Below, piece after piece: positions 8,010 through 15,142 of a stretch of DNA of 15,931 bases (position 1 is the first letter of the stretch; each line of letters starts with the position of its first letter). The notes below the pieces were generated by a model, which was not told the origin of the DNA, ran no database searches, and saw only the letters and a list, made by a program, of their open reading frames with translations. The position numbers were made by a program, and so were the translations under genes. The stretch comes from Sulfurospirillum arcachonense (GTDB lineage: Bacteria > Campylobacterota > Campylobacteria > Campylobacterales > Sulfurospirillaceae), in NCBI GenBank assembly GCA_015662785.1, contig DQTM01000261.1, positions 1 to 15,931 on the forward strand, read 5' to 3'.

Positions 8010-8085
8010 TGGTGCTCACTACTGGATTCGAACCAGTGACTTTTACCTTGTCGAGGTAACACTCTACCAACTGAGTTAAGCGAGC
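8010..8085 (-). tRNA. tRNA-Val (anticodon GAC)
   Basis: The 76-nt cloverleaf is complete with encoded CCA. The acceptor stem is GCTCGCT/AGTGAGC (one G-U pair) with discriminator A73; the D-arm is ACTC-AGTTGGTA-GAGT; the anticodon stem is TTACC/GGTAA; and the T-arm is ACTGG-TTCGAAT-CCAGT. The loop reads TCGACAA, placing GAC at 34-36 (complement of 8050-8052). A35, C36 and A73 are valine identity elements. The base at 33 is C (8053 on the complement), where nearly all tRNAs have U. The gene shares a transcript direction and probably a promoter with thrS. A serine CGA reading is excluded because there is no long variable arm. Confidence 0.93.
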
Positions 8086-8099
8086 ACTTATTTAAAGGA

Positions 8100-8105
8100 A
8101 TTATA
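8100..8105 (-). promoter_or_regulatory. TATAAT -10 box upstream of tRNA-Val/thrS
   Basis: On the minus strand a perfect TATAAT lies 14 bases before the tRNA 5' end, in an AT-rich stretch. A clear -35 box is absent (AACTTT at 8123-8128 is only a weak candidate), which is normal for Campylobacterota sigma-70 promoters. It probably drives tRNA-Val and then thrS-infC-rpmI-rplT. Confidence 0.6.
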
Positions 8106-8171
8106 ATACTTAAAATTGGCATAAAGTTTACTTAAAAGCACCTTTTATTAGAAGCACATTCATTTTAAAAA

Positions 8172-8609
8172 CTAAGTTTTACGAAATGATAAAAGTAAAA
8201 TTATAACAACACTGATATTTATCATCACATCAGCAAAATTAAATACTGCAAAACTAAACCACTTGTGCCAGTAAAAATAATCAACTACCCCACCATGAAT
8301 AAATCTATCGTAAAGATTACTACATCCTGCTCCAAGTATCATCCCCGCAGGCAATGAATAGGCTCTAAAAATATCTTTATTGAAAACCAGATATAGAAAA
8401 ACCCCTGAAAGAAGTGCAATTTGAATATACTTAAGATTACCCTCTAAAAAAGAGAGCATAGAGAATGCTACTCCTTTGTTGTAAGTCAATATCAATGAAA
8501 AATACTCACCATACCATCTAAAACCCTCTAAAAAAATTGTTTTTAGATTTTGGTCTATGACAAAAACACCTACAAATACTAAAACAAAAACTATTAGCGA
8601 TTTAGCCAT
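8172..8609 (-). CDS. lspA: Lipoprotein signal peptidase (signal peptidase II)
   Basis: Inner-membrane aspartyl protease that removes the signal peptide from diacylglyceryl prolipoproteins. At 145 residues it is slightly shorter than E. coli LspA (164). Four hydrophobic spans are visible, around residues 5-19, 60-77, 84-97 and 119-141. The two catalytic aspartates are D110, in NLYDRFIHGGVVDYF, and D127, in FNFADVMI; both motifs match the family. The position usually written GA.GN before the first aspartate reads GAGCSN here, a small deviation. The start overlaps the end of glmM by eight bases, so the two are translationally coupled. No convincing terminator follows; the next gene on the strand is tRNA-Val, 87 bases on. 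Confidence 0.97.
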   Translation of the reverse strand: MAKSLIVFVLVFVGVFVIDQNLKTIFLEGFRWYGEYFSLILTYNKGVAFSMLSFLEGNLKYIQIALLSGVFLYLVFNKDIFRAYSLPAGMILGAGCSNLYDRFIHGGVVDYFYWHKWFSFAVFNFADVMINISVVIILLLSFRKT

Positions 8610-9945
8610 TAAGCCTACTTTGTAAAAGTGCTGTGACCTCCTCCATCATCTTAGTCAATATCGACTCATCTTTACCCTCTAGAAGTATACGAAGAAGATT
8701 CTCTGTTCCTGAATAACGTATAAGAACTCTTATGTTTTGTTTTTCGATTTTCTTCACTAACTCTTGGTAACCCTTTATCTCTTCAAGAGGCACTTTTTTG
8801 CCGACACTTAGGTTCTTTTGTAGTTGTGGATAAAGCTCAAATGGATTAAATAGTTTGCTAGCAGGCTCTTTTTTTGTTAGCAAATCAGCCATAACTGCAA
8901 GGGCAGCCACTAAAGCATCTCCCGTTTTTGCAAAGTCTGCGAGTATGATGTGACCACTCTGCTCTCCGCCAAAATTTAGACCCTCTTTTGCAAATGTCTC
9001 AAGAACATGCTTATCACCTACATCACAACGATAAAGTTCAATGCCATTCGCATTAAGAAAATCTTCCAAGGCTTGATTACTCATAACTGTTGCAACTGCA
9101 CTATTTTTTTGTAGTTTTCCATTCTCTTTTAGATACAAACTCAATGCTCCAATGAGTTTATCACCATGAATTACATCTCCATTTTCATCTACAACCACTA
9201 GTCTATCAGCATCTCCATCAAATGCAAAACCTATGTCTGCTCTTAGCTTTCTTACCTGTTCGCCTAACTCTTCAGGGTGCAAAGCACCACAGTTTAGGTT
9301 TATATTGCTTCCATTTGGTTTGTCATTTAACAAAATAACATCTGCACCAAGTTCATTAAAGATAGTAGGTGCAACCTTATATGCCGCTCCATTTGCAGTG
9401 TCTAAAACAACCCTTACACCGTGAAGCGTCAAATTTTTTGGAAACGAGTTTTTAATATGTACTATATAACGACCAATAACATCGTCTATACGTTTAGAAC
9501 GCCCTATTCTGAACTCTTCTTTTTGGTTCTCTTCAATAAGCTCGTCATTATAATAAATTTTCTCAATCTCTGCTTCTGCTTTTTCATTTAACTTGTCACC
9601 TTTTGCATCAAAAAATTTGACTCCGTTGTCATAATAAGGATTATGTGAAGCACTTATCATTATTCCAGCATCACATCTTAAATCTTCTGTTAAAAAAGCT
9701 ATTGCAGGTGTTGGCATAGGACCAATTTGTCTTACGTCATAACCAACTGCGGTTAAACCAGATACTATGGCATTTTCTATCATATAGCCACTTCTTCTTG
9801 TATCTTTTCCTACTATAATTTTATTGTTTATTGAATTTTTGCGAAAGTAAATTCCTGCTGCCATTGCTAGACGCATTGCATTCATGGCATTTAGTTTTTT
9901 TCCAGCTCTTCCTCTAACACCATCAGTTCCAAAAAGTTTACTCAT
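8602..9945 (-). CDS. glmM: Phosphoglucosamine mutase
   Basis: Interconverts glucosamine-6-phosphate and glucosamine-1-phosphate on the way to UDP-GlcNAc for peptidoglycan and lipopolysaccharide. It has 447 residues, the standard length. All four alpha-phosphohexomutase signatures are intact: the phosphoserine loop ISASHNP with S100; the magnesium loop DGDADR at 243-248; the sugar-specificity loop GEQSGH at 327-332; and the C-terminal phosphate loop RYSGTEN at 410-416. The N-terminal KLFGTDGVRGRAG is also typical. The ATG follows an AGGA site that directly abuts a TACATGTA palindrome. It is first in an operon with lspA and is divergent from rpsT. Confidence 0.98.
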   Translation of the reverse strand: MSKLFGTDGVRGRAGKKLNAMNAMRLAMAAGIYFRKNSINNKIIVGKDTRRSGYMIENAIVSGLTAVGYDVRQIGPMPTPAIAFLTEDLRCDAGIMISASHNPYYDNGVKFFDAKGDKLNEKAEAEIEKIYYNDELIEENQKEEFRIGRSKRIDDVIGRYIVHIKNSFPKNLTLHGVRVVLDTANGAAYKVAPTIFNELGADVILLNDKPNGSNINLNCGALHPEELGEQVRKLRADIGFAFDGDADRLVVVDENGDVIHGDKLIGALSLYLKENGKLQKNSAVATVMSNQALEDFLNANGIELYRCDVGDKHVLETFAKEGLNFGGEQSGHIILADFAKTGDALVAALAVMADLLTKKEPASKLFNPFELYPQLQKNLSVGKKVPLEEIKGYQELVKKIEKQNIRVLIRYSGTENLLRILLEGKDESILTKMMEEVTALLQSRLNG

Positions 9946-9954
9946 TATTTTTCC

Positions 9955-10013
9955 TACATGTAAAGATTTTAGAAATTATATCACAATTTAACTCATATTA
10001 GCCTCTACATGTA
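9955..10013. repeat. Two direct copies of the TACATGTA palindrome in the glmM/rpsT spacer
   Basis: TACATGTA occurs at 9955-9962 (context CC before, AA after) and 10006-10013 (TC before, AG after), same orientation of flanks, start-to-start distance 51 bases. These are the only intergenic copies in the window. They bracket the glmM extended -10 box, so they could be operators, or simply members of the dispersed family. Confidence 0.85.
9975..9983 (-). promoter_or_regulatory. Extended -10 promoter for glmM-lspA
   Basis: On the minus strand this reads TGATATAAT, a TGn-TATAAT extended -10 box, ending 30 bases before the glmM ATG. No good -35 is visible, which is acceptable for an extended -10 promoter. 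TACATGTA palindromes lie on either side: one in the presumed leader (9955-9962) and one near -38 to -45 (10006-10013). Confidence 0.6.
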
Positions 10014-10066
10014 AGGAATTTGATAAATTATTGCTTAAAATAAGCTTTGTTTAATAAACTCTTCTG

Positions 10067-10072
10067 TATAAT
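10067..10072 (+). promoter_or_regulatory. TATAAT -10 box of rpsT
   Basis: A perfect TATAAT in an AT-rich upstream region, 33 bases before the rpsT ATG. No convincing -35. It is the only strong -10 candidate on the plus strand in this divergent spacer. Confidence 0.6.
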
Positions 10073-10105
10073 CAATGCCTAAATTTTAAACGAAAGGCTT
10101 AGCAA

Positions 10106-10372
10106 ATGGCTAACCATGCATCAGCGGCAAAACGCGCAAGACAAACAATAGTAAGAGCAGAAAGAAATAGATTTTATAAGACAAGAATTAAAAATCTAAC
10201 TAAAGCTGTTAGAGTTGCAGTAGAAGCAGGCGATAAAGAAGCAGCAGATGCTGCACTTAAAGATGTAAACAAAAGTTTTCACGTATATGCTGGAAAAGGT
10301 ATATTAAAAAAGAATACTGCTGCACGTCGTATCAGTAGGCTTGCTAAACTAGTTAATACAGTAGCTGCGTAA
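10106..10372 (+). CDS. rpsT: 30S ribosomal protein S20
   Basis: Small-subunit protein that binds the 5' and 3' minor domains of 16S rRNA. The 88 residues match the family length. The composition is alanine-, lysine- and arginine-rich, and helical throughout. The N-terminus ANHASAAKRARQTIVRAERN is the S20 signature, with IHKNTAARRISRLAKLV-like sequence near the end (here GILKKNTAARRISRLAKLV). The ATG is preceded by a GAAAGG site (10092-10097). Its stop codon lies inside the stem of an intrinsic terminator that separates it from prfA. Confidence 0.98.
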   Translation: MANHASAAKRARQTIVRAERNRFYKTRIKNLTKAVRVAVEAGDKEAADAALKDVNKSFHVYAGKGILKKNTAARRISRLAKLVNTVAA

Positions 10373-10394
10373 ATTACGCGGTTACCCTTTTTTT
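10361..10394 (+). terminator. Intrinsic terminator overlapping the rpsT stop
   Basis: GTAGCTGCGTA (10361-10371) pairs with TACGCGGTTAC (10375-10385) over 11 positions, including two G-U pairs, around the 3-base loop AAT. Two C residues and seven T residues (10388-10394) follow. This is a textbook Rho-independent terminator. The rpsT TAA (10370-10372) falls at the tip of the stem, so a terminating ribosome would cover the 5' arm; prfA begins 28 bases after the T-run. Confidence 0.85.
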
Positions 10395-10422
10395 ATGCCA
10401 TACCTCTTTTTGAAAGACTCTT

Positions 10423-11490
10423 ATGTTACAAGATAAACTACAACCATTTTTAAACAGATATGATGAAATAAGCAAGCTTCTTAGTGACTCAAATATCTCA
10501 ACCGATATAAAAAGAATGACTGATTTATCTAAAGAGCAATCTAATATTGAGCCTGTAAAAGACAAAGCCATTGAGTATATTGAGACAATTGAAGGCATAG
10601 AAGAGAATAAAATGCTTTTAGATGACGATGAACTTGGTGAGCTTGCAAAAGAAGAACTCAAAGAGCTAGAACCTCTGAAGATTCAGCTTGAAGAGGACAT
10701 CAAAGTTTTACTTCTTCCAAAAGATCCAAATGATGATAGAAATATATTTTTAGAGATTCGTGCTGGAACTGGCGGAGATGAAGCTGCTCTTTTTGTAGCA
10801 GATTTATTTAAAGCGTATGTTAGATATGCAGAAAACATGAACTGGAAAGTTGAAATAGTAAGCTCTAGTGAGGGTGTACTTGATGGCTACAAAGAGATGA
10901 TTGCTATCATCAAAGGGCAAGGTGCTTACTCAAAACTCAAGTATGAGGGTGGAGTTCACCGTGTTCAACGTGTTCCAAAAACAGAATCTCAGGGAAGAGT
11001 TCACACCTCGGCTATAACAGTTGCTGTTATGCCTGAAGTTGATGATGTTGAAGTAAATATTGATCCAAAAGACTTGAAGATAGATGTTATGAGAGCTTCA
11101 GGAAATGGTGGACAATCAGTCAACACAACTGATAGTGCTGTAAGAGTTACACACTTACCAAGTGGACTTGTTGTAACTAACCAAGATGGGAAAAGCCAAC
11201 ATAAAAACAAAGATGCAGCGATGAAGATTCTAAAAGCTCGTCTTTTTGATATGCAAGAAAAAGAGAGAAACTCAAAACTTAGTGAAGAGAGAAAATCTCA
11301 AGTAGGTACGGGTGATAGAAGTGGAAGAATACGAACATATAACTATCCACAAAACAGAATCAGTGATCACAGAATAAACTTAACTCTATATAGACTAGAT
11401 GCTATCATGGAAGGTGGATTACTTGACGAAATCATCGTCCCACTAATAGCAAATGCTCAATCAGAAGCCATGAGTTTAGCAGGGCTATAA
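10423..11490 (+). CDS. prfA: Peptide chain release factor 1
   Basis: Recognises UAA and UAG in the ribosomal A site and triggers peptide hydrolysis. It has 355 residues, the usual length. The catalytic GGQ is at 229-231 in RASGNGGQSVNTTDSAVR. The stop-codon-reading PxT tripeptide is PKT at 185-187, in RVPKTESQGR, which identifies RF1 rather than RF2. The mixed-charge helical N-terminal domain covers about the first 100 residues. Only a weak AAAG ribosome site precedes the ATG. A strong terminator lies between it and rpsT, so it depends on read-through or a weak promoter of its own. Its 3' end overlaps the convergent Bax-like gene by six bases, with no terminator between. Confidence 0.98.
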   Translation: MLQDKLQPFLNRYDEISKLLSDSNISTDIKRMTDLSKEQSNIEPVKDKAIEYIETIEGIEENKMLLDDDELGELAKEELKELEPLKIQLEEDIKVLLLPKDPNDDRNIFLEIRAGTGGDEAALFVADLFKAYVRYAENMNWKVEIVSSSEGVLDGYKEMIAIIKGQGAYSKLKYEGGVHRVQRVPKTESQGRVHTSAITVAVMPEVDDVEVNIDPKDLKIDVMRASGNGGQSVNTTDSAVRVTHLPSGLVVTNQDGKSQHKNKDAAMKILKARLFDMQEKERNSKLSEERKSQVGTGDRSGRIRTYNYPQNRISDHRINLTLYRLDAIMEGGLLDEIIVPLIANAQSEAMSLAGL

Positions 11491-12234
11491 TCCTGCTTTC
11501 TCTTCTATCTTAGCTTTCTTAACTACATCATAATATAAAAGATGATGCTCTTTCATCATTTTATGCAACATATCTACATATTTTTCTCTAATCTCAGAAT
11601 AGTTTATCATAGTATCAGCAGCCTCATATCCAGTTAAAAGCCTACCCTCTTCTCTTTTTTGTAATCTCACATCTCTAAAACTTTTATAAGCATAATGCCT
11701 ATTTAGATTTAATATATAAGCATCAACAGATTTTTGCATAGTGTTAAAAATACGTATTTTATGAGTTTTACCCTCTTTACGTCCTGTAGGGATAAGCCCA
11801 ACTTCTCCCCAAGTCCAATGACCAAAGATGTTATTTGCTTCTCTTACAAAACGACTTTTACCCCAACCACTCTCAATAGCCCCTTGAACAAGTGCCAAAG
11901 AAACAGGAACACTATCTACTCGCTTAAGATACATATCTCTATCGAACAAGTTTTTAACTCTATATCTCTTTGAAATACTTAAAAGTCTTTTCAAATCATC
12001 TGGATTTAAAGAACGAAATGCACTGCTGAGGGCTTGGTTAAAAAAGTTTTCTATAAAAACTCTCTCTTGCATAGTTTTTTCATTACTCTTGTCTATCAAT
12101 GGTTTTAAAATATTGATAAACTCTCTTTTTTGTGATTTCCCACTCATCTCATAGTATGAAGTTGGGAAACCCATTCCAAAAAGAAATACGGCACTACATG
12201 TAAGTCCGGTTAATACTTTAAATATTGGTTTCAA
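11485..12234 (-). CDS. Bax-like secreted glucosaminidase
   Basis: Predicted N-acetylglucosaminidase-family murein hydrolase (Bax / LytG-like, glucosaminidase domain) acting in the periplasm. The N-terminus KPIFKVLTGLTCSAVFLFG is a signal peptide or anchor. The domain spans roughly residues 100-235, and E121 in VQGAIESGWGKSRF is the expected catalytic glutamate; NNIFGHWTW follows as in family members. The start is TTG inside the dapF 3' end (17-base overlap), with a GAGGTGAC site about 11 bases upstream, rather far. The next ATG (residue 21) would remove most of the signal peptide, so TTG is preferred. The gene is last in the spermidine-synthase-like/coaE/dapF operon; DapF feeds peptidoglycan synthesis and this enzyme trims it, though their pairing may be incidental. 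Confidence 0.88.
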   Translation of the reverse strand: MKPIFKVLTGLTCSAVFLFGMGFPTSYYEMSGKSQKREFINILKPLIDKSNEKTMQERVFIENFFNQALSSAFRSLNPDDLKRLLSISKRYRVKNLFDRDMYLKRVDSVPVSLALVQGAIESGWGKSRFVREANNIFGHWTWGEVGLIPTGRKEGKTHKIRIFNTMQKSVDAYILNLNRHYAYKSFRDVRLQKREEGRLLTGYEAADTMINYSEIREKYVDMLHKMMKEHHLLYYDVVKKAKIEEKAGL

Positions 12235-12955
12235 AAACTTTTGTCACCTCTCCTTTAAAAAATAACCGCCCCCCAGCGATACGTAAACTCAACTCTTCTT
12301 TACTAGTCGGATAAATTTTTAATTTATCCCCAACTTTACCCTCTACATGTAAAGAGTAAAAACAAGCTGCCATGCCAGTTCCACAAGCACCTGTTTCATC
12401 TTCTACTCCACGCTCATAAGTTCTTACATGTAAAGCTTCTTCATCATTTAAAACAAAATTTACATTTGCATTGTACTTCTGTCTCATCTTTGAAGCTAAC
12501 TCTTTGTTGTACTCATCAAGAGAACTAACTTCATTAACCAAATGAGGAACACCTGTGTCATAAAAACTCCACTCTCTTCCCATATCTGTAAACTTGTCAG
12601 CTAACTTTTTTACTTCTGTTAGTTCTGATTCTACTATATTATCTTCGACTACAGAGCTTATAAGACCTGCATCTGTTAAAAACTGCATCTCACGGTTAGC
12701 TAAACCATTAGCAAACGCATAGTGAGCACAAGCACGAGTTCCATTGCCACACATTGCTGCTTCACTTCCATCGCTGTTATAAAACAACCATTTAAAATCA
12801 GCCTCTCCATTTGGAACAAGGACTATAAGACCATCAGCACCAATACCCTCTTGTCTATGACATAACTCTTTTGCCAATTCGCTATAGTCTCTCTCAACAA
12901 ATGTATGAAAAATAACAAAATCATTTCCACTTGCGTTATACTTTGATACCGTCAT
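12218..12955 (-). CDS. dapF: Diaminopimelate epimerase
   Basis: Converts LL- to meso-diaminopimelate for lysine and the peptidoglycan stem peptide. It is a PLP-independent two-base enzyme. Both catalytic cysteines are present: C69 in MCGNGTRA and C191 in ETGACGTGMAA. Opening residues KYNASGNDFVIF are the family's substrate loop. At 245 residues it is shorter than E. coli DapF (274), as in other Campylobacterota. It overlaps coaE upstream by 20 bases and the Bax-like gene downstream by 17, so the operon is tightly coupled. Two TACATGTA palindromes lie within it (12344 and 12425), each encoding LHV. Confidence 0.97.
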   Translation of the reverse strand: MTVSKYNASGNDFVIFHTFVERDYSELAKELCHRQEGIGADGLIVLVPNGEADFKWLFYNSDGSEAAMCGNGTRACAHYAFANGLANREMQFLTDAGLISSVVEDNIVESELTEVKKLADKFTDMGREWSFYDTGVPHLVNEVSSLDEYNKELASKMRQKYNANVNFVLNDEEALHVRTYERGVEDETGACGTGMAACFYSLHVEGKVGDKLKIYPTSKEELSLRIAGGRLFFKGEVTKVFETNI

Positions 12956-13541
12956 ACTGCTCCCTTATGTAATCTACAAATTTTTCAACTTCATTTTGTA
13001 AATGTTTCAAATCTTTTGAATTGTCCACAACCCAATCAGCCCTATTCTTTTTCTCTTCAATATCTATCTGAGCACCAACTCTACGCTTTGCTTCTTCTAA
13101 AGTAAAACCCTCACGTTTAACTAATCTATCAAGCTGAATATCTTTTGGAGTATAAACAACCATACTCATCTTGCAATCATAATCCCCACTCTCAAAAAAA
13201 AGAGGAATATCCATGAGATACGGAAGCTCAAACTTCTCTTTAAGCTCAGCTTGTTTTGTTATCTCTGCTCTTACTTTTGGATGGATAAGAGCATTTAGCT
13301 TCTCTCTTTGTTCACTTGAAGCAAATATAATGTTCGCTAGTTTTTTTCTATTTATCTCGCTTCCATCAAAAATCTCATCACCAAAAATTTCTCTTAGTTC
13401 ACTCTTGCTATCTTCAAGTTGCTCTTTTGCAATCACATCAGCATCAATCAGACTAAAACCATGCCTTTTTAGAAGAGAACAGACTGTACTCTTGCCAGTG
13501 GCAATGCCTCCGGTCATAACGTAAGCGTTATTAAATTTCAT
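12936..13541 (-). CDS. coaE: Dephospho-CoA kinase
   Basis: Last step of coenzyme A synthesis: phosphorylates the ribose 3'-OH of dephospho-CoA with ATP. The P-loop GGIATGKST is at residues 11-19. FSLIDADVIAKEQL provides the conserved DAD substrate motif, IHPKVR marks the central segment, and DIPLFFESG replaces the usual VPLLFE. At 201 residues it is the normal length. Its ATG overlaps the stop of the upstream spermidine-synthase-like gene as TAATG, and its 3' end overlaps dapF by 20 bases. Confidence 0.97.
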   Translation of the reverse strand: MKFNNAYVMTGGIATGKSTVCSLLKRHGFSLIDADVIAKEQLEDSKSELREIFGDEIFDGSEINRKKLANIIFASSEQREKLNALIHPKVRAEITKQAELKEKFELPYLMDIPLFFESGDYDCKMSMVVYTPKDIQLDRLVKREGFTLEEAKRRVGAQIDIEEKKNRADWVVDNSKDLKHLQNEVEKFVDYIREQYDGIKV

Positions 13542-14074
13542 TAGTTCTTTTGATTTCCCAATAACTCTTTTCTCAAAGCAGTTGGAAGTGCAAAAGCAGC
13601 TAAATGCATCTCAGCATTGTAGTAACTTAAACCTTCTATTAAATCTGCACGCTGTAAGATTATATCGGCTGTTGGATGATACTTTTTAGTAGCGATTATA
13701 GCTCTTCTATCTTCTACTTTATAAGTCATAACAATACCAAATAGACTTCCAAAGTTTGTTAGTGGAGTTTTGATATCATCATTTATTTTGAGAACAACTA
13801 AACCATCTTTGCGTAAAACTCTGTTTATCTGTGCTACAAAAGTTGGCTCGCAGTATCTATCAGAGTTTACAATAACAACATCAAATGAGTCATCTTTAGC
13901 ACTCTGGATACATGAAACCTCGTTACAAAGGTCTACATGTAAACCATTGTGTCTTGCAATTTCACCATTTAAATAATCATGACTTCCTAAAATAAATACA
14001 TCTTTTGGTTCTTTATGAGTACAAAGTGCAACGTGTGTTAGCATCTCTGCGTTTATGATATCTTGTTTTAACAT
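13541..14074 (-). CDS. Spermidine-synthase-like protein lacking the N-terminal domain
   Basis: The 177 residues resemble the Rossmann half of aminopropyltransferases (SpeE). AEMLTHVALCTHKEPKDVFILG matches the family's HEML.H....H..P..VLIIG, and the C-terminal YYNAEMHLAAFALP (151-164) matches the SpeE end. The N-terminal beta-strand domain of about 70 residues is missing; an in-frame TAA just before the ATG shows it was not overlooked. The nucleotide loop GGGDG is replaced by GSHDY (30-34), and the catalytic region VDSTDP becomes VNSDRY (69-74), so the key aspartate reads asparagine in my hand alignment. It may be a catalytically altered or non-enzymatic relative. The gene heads the coaE-dapF-Bax operon (TAATG junction with coaE) and is divergent from purM. 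Confidence 0.75.
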   Translation of the reverse strand: MLKQDIINAEMLTHVALCTHKEPKDVFILGSHDYLNGEIARHNGLHVDLCNEVSCIQSAKDDSFDVVIVNSDRYCEPTFVAQINRVLRKDGLVVLKINDDIKTPLTNFGSLFGIVMTYKVEDRRAIIATKKYHPTADIILQRADLIEGLSYYNAEMHLAAFALPTALRKELLGNQKN

Positions 14075-14098
14075 TCTTTACCTTATATTTTTAGTACG

Positions 14099-14107
14099 AT
14101 TTTATCA
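14099..14107 (-). promoter_or_regulatory. Extended -10 promoter for the speE-like/coaE/dapF operon
   Basis: On the minus strand this reads TGATAAAAT (TGn-TAAAAT), 24 bases before the ATG, followed by an AAGG ribosome site. It lies where the -35 region of the divergent purM promoter would be, so the two promoters overlap. Confidence 0.5.
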
Positions 14108-14113
14108 TAATTT

Positions 14114-14122
14114 TGTTAAAAT
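14114..14122 (+). promoter_or_regulatory. Extended -10 promoter for purM
   Basis: TGTTAAAAT (TGn-TAAAAT) ends 24 bases before the purM ATG; an AAGG ribosome site (14137-14140) follows. It mirrors the opposing promoter almost symmetrically, with the same -10 hexamer and the same leader length. Confidence 0.5.
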
Positions 14123-14146
14123 AGATTAAAAATTATAAGGCATGAG

Positions 14147-15142
14147 ATGAGCACAGTAAGCTATAAAGACGCAGGCGTTGATATAGACGCAGGAAACCAG
14201 TTTGTAGAAAATATAAAACCTATAGTAAAATCAACTTTTGATTCAAATGTCATAGGAGGAATTGGCTCATTTGCTGGTGCTTATGAGATGCCAACGGGGT
14301 ATAAAAAACCTGTAATTCTTGGGGCAACTGATGGAGTTGGAACTAAACTAAAACTTGCAATCGATTCTGGAAAGTACGACACTGTAGGAATTGACTTAGT
14401 TGCTATGTGTGTAAATGATCTTATTTGTAACTTTGGAACTCCACTTTTCTTCTTAGACTACTATGCTACTGCAAAACTAGATATCGAAGCTTCAACTGCT
14501 GTTGTAAAAGGTATAGCTGATGGCTGTATCGAATCAGAGTGTTCTCTCATCGGTGGTGAGACTGCTGAAATGCCAGGAATGTATAGCGGTAAAGACTTTG
14601 ATTTAGCTGGTTTTTCGGTGGGAATCGCTGAAAAAGATGAGATGAATAGACTTCTACATGTAAAGGCTGGAGATGTTCTTGTAGCACTCCCAAGCTCAGG
14701 TGTTCACTCAAATGGTTTCTCTCTTGTAAGAAAACTTTTCTTTGAAAAATTAGACTATAAATTTGACACAGAGTTTGATGGGAAACCACTAATCGATACT
14801 CTTTTAACTCCTACAAAACTTTATGTAAAAACATTTAAAAAACTAAAAAGCAAAATCAATGCTTTAGCACATATCACTGGTGGTGGAATTGTTGAGAACT
14901 TACCAAGAGTTTTACCTGAAGGTATGCAAGCCGTAGTCTACAAAAACAAAATCAAAACTCTTCCTGTATTTGACTTCATGAGCAAGCACGTTGAAGAGAG
15001 TGAAATGTACAGAACTTTCAACATGGGTGTTGGTATGGTTCTTGTTGTTAGTCCTGAGAACGTAGACGCTGTTTTAGCTGAGTCTGACGGTTACGTTATA
15101 GGTGAACTCAAAGAGGGTGAGAAAAAGGCAGTAATGCTTTAA
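14147..15142 (+). CDS. purM: Phosphoribosylformylglycinamidine cyclo-ligase (AIR synthetase)
   Basis: Fifth step of purine synthesis: ATP-dependent ring closure of FGAM to 5-aminoimidazole ribonucleotide in the cytoplasm. The 331 residues match the family. Signatures: SYKDAGVDIDAGN at the start, the ATP-binding GATDGVGTK (59-67), DLVAMCVNDL (83-92) and GGETAEMPGMY (136-146). HSNGFSLVRKL and ITGGGIVENLPR mark the C-terminal half of the PurM fold. It is driven by its own extended -10 promoter and is joined to the next gene by TAATG. A TACATGTA at 14655 encodes LHV in a linker. Confidence 0.98.
   Translation: MSTVSYKDAGVDIDAGNQFVENIKPIVKSTFDSNVIGGIGSFAGAYEMPTGYKKPVILGATDGVGTKLKLAIDSGKYDTVGIDLVAMCVNDLICNFGTPLFFLDYYATAKLDIEASTAVVKGIADGCIESECSLIGGETAEMPGMYSGKDFDLAGFSVGIAEKDEMNRLLHVKAGDVLVALPSSGVHSNGFSLVRKLFFEKLDYKFDTEFDGKPLIDTLLTPTKLYVKTFKKLKSKINALAHITGGGIVENLPRVLPEGMQAVVYKNKIKTLPVFDFMSKHVEESEMYRTFNMGVGMVLVVSPENVDAVLAESDGYVIGELKEGEKKAVML

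Noticed and set aside
8106..8171. AAAAG/CTTTT inverted repeat after lspA as a terminator
   Set aside because: A five-pair A/T-rich stem with a three-base loop is too weak, and no clear U-tract follows.
13213..13524. Long open frame antisense to coaE, and similar antisense frames within lipA, thrS, prfA and purM
   Set aside because: They are serine-, leucine- and phenylalanine-rich shadows of well-identified genes, without family resemblance or convincing ribosome sites.
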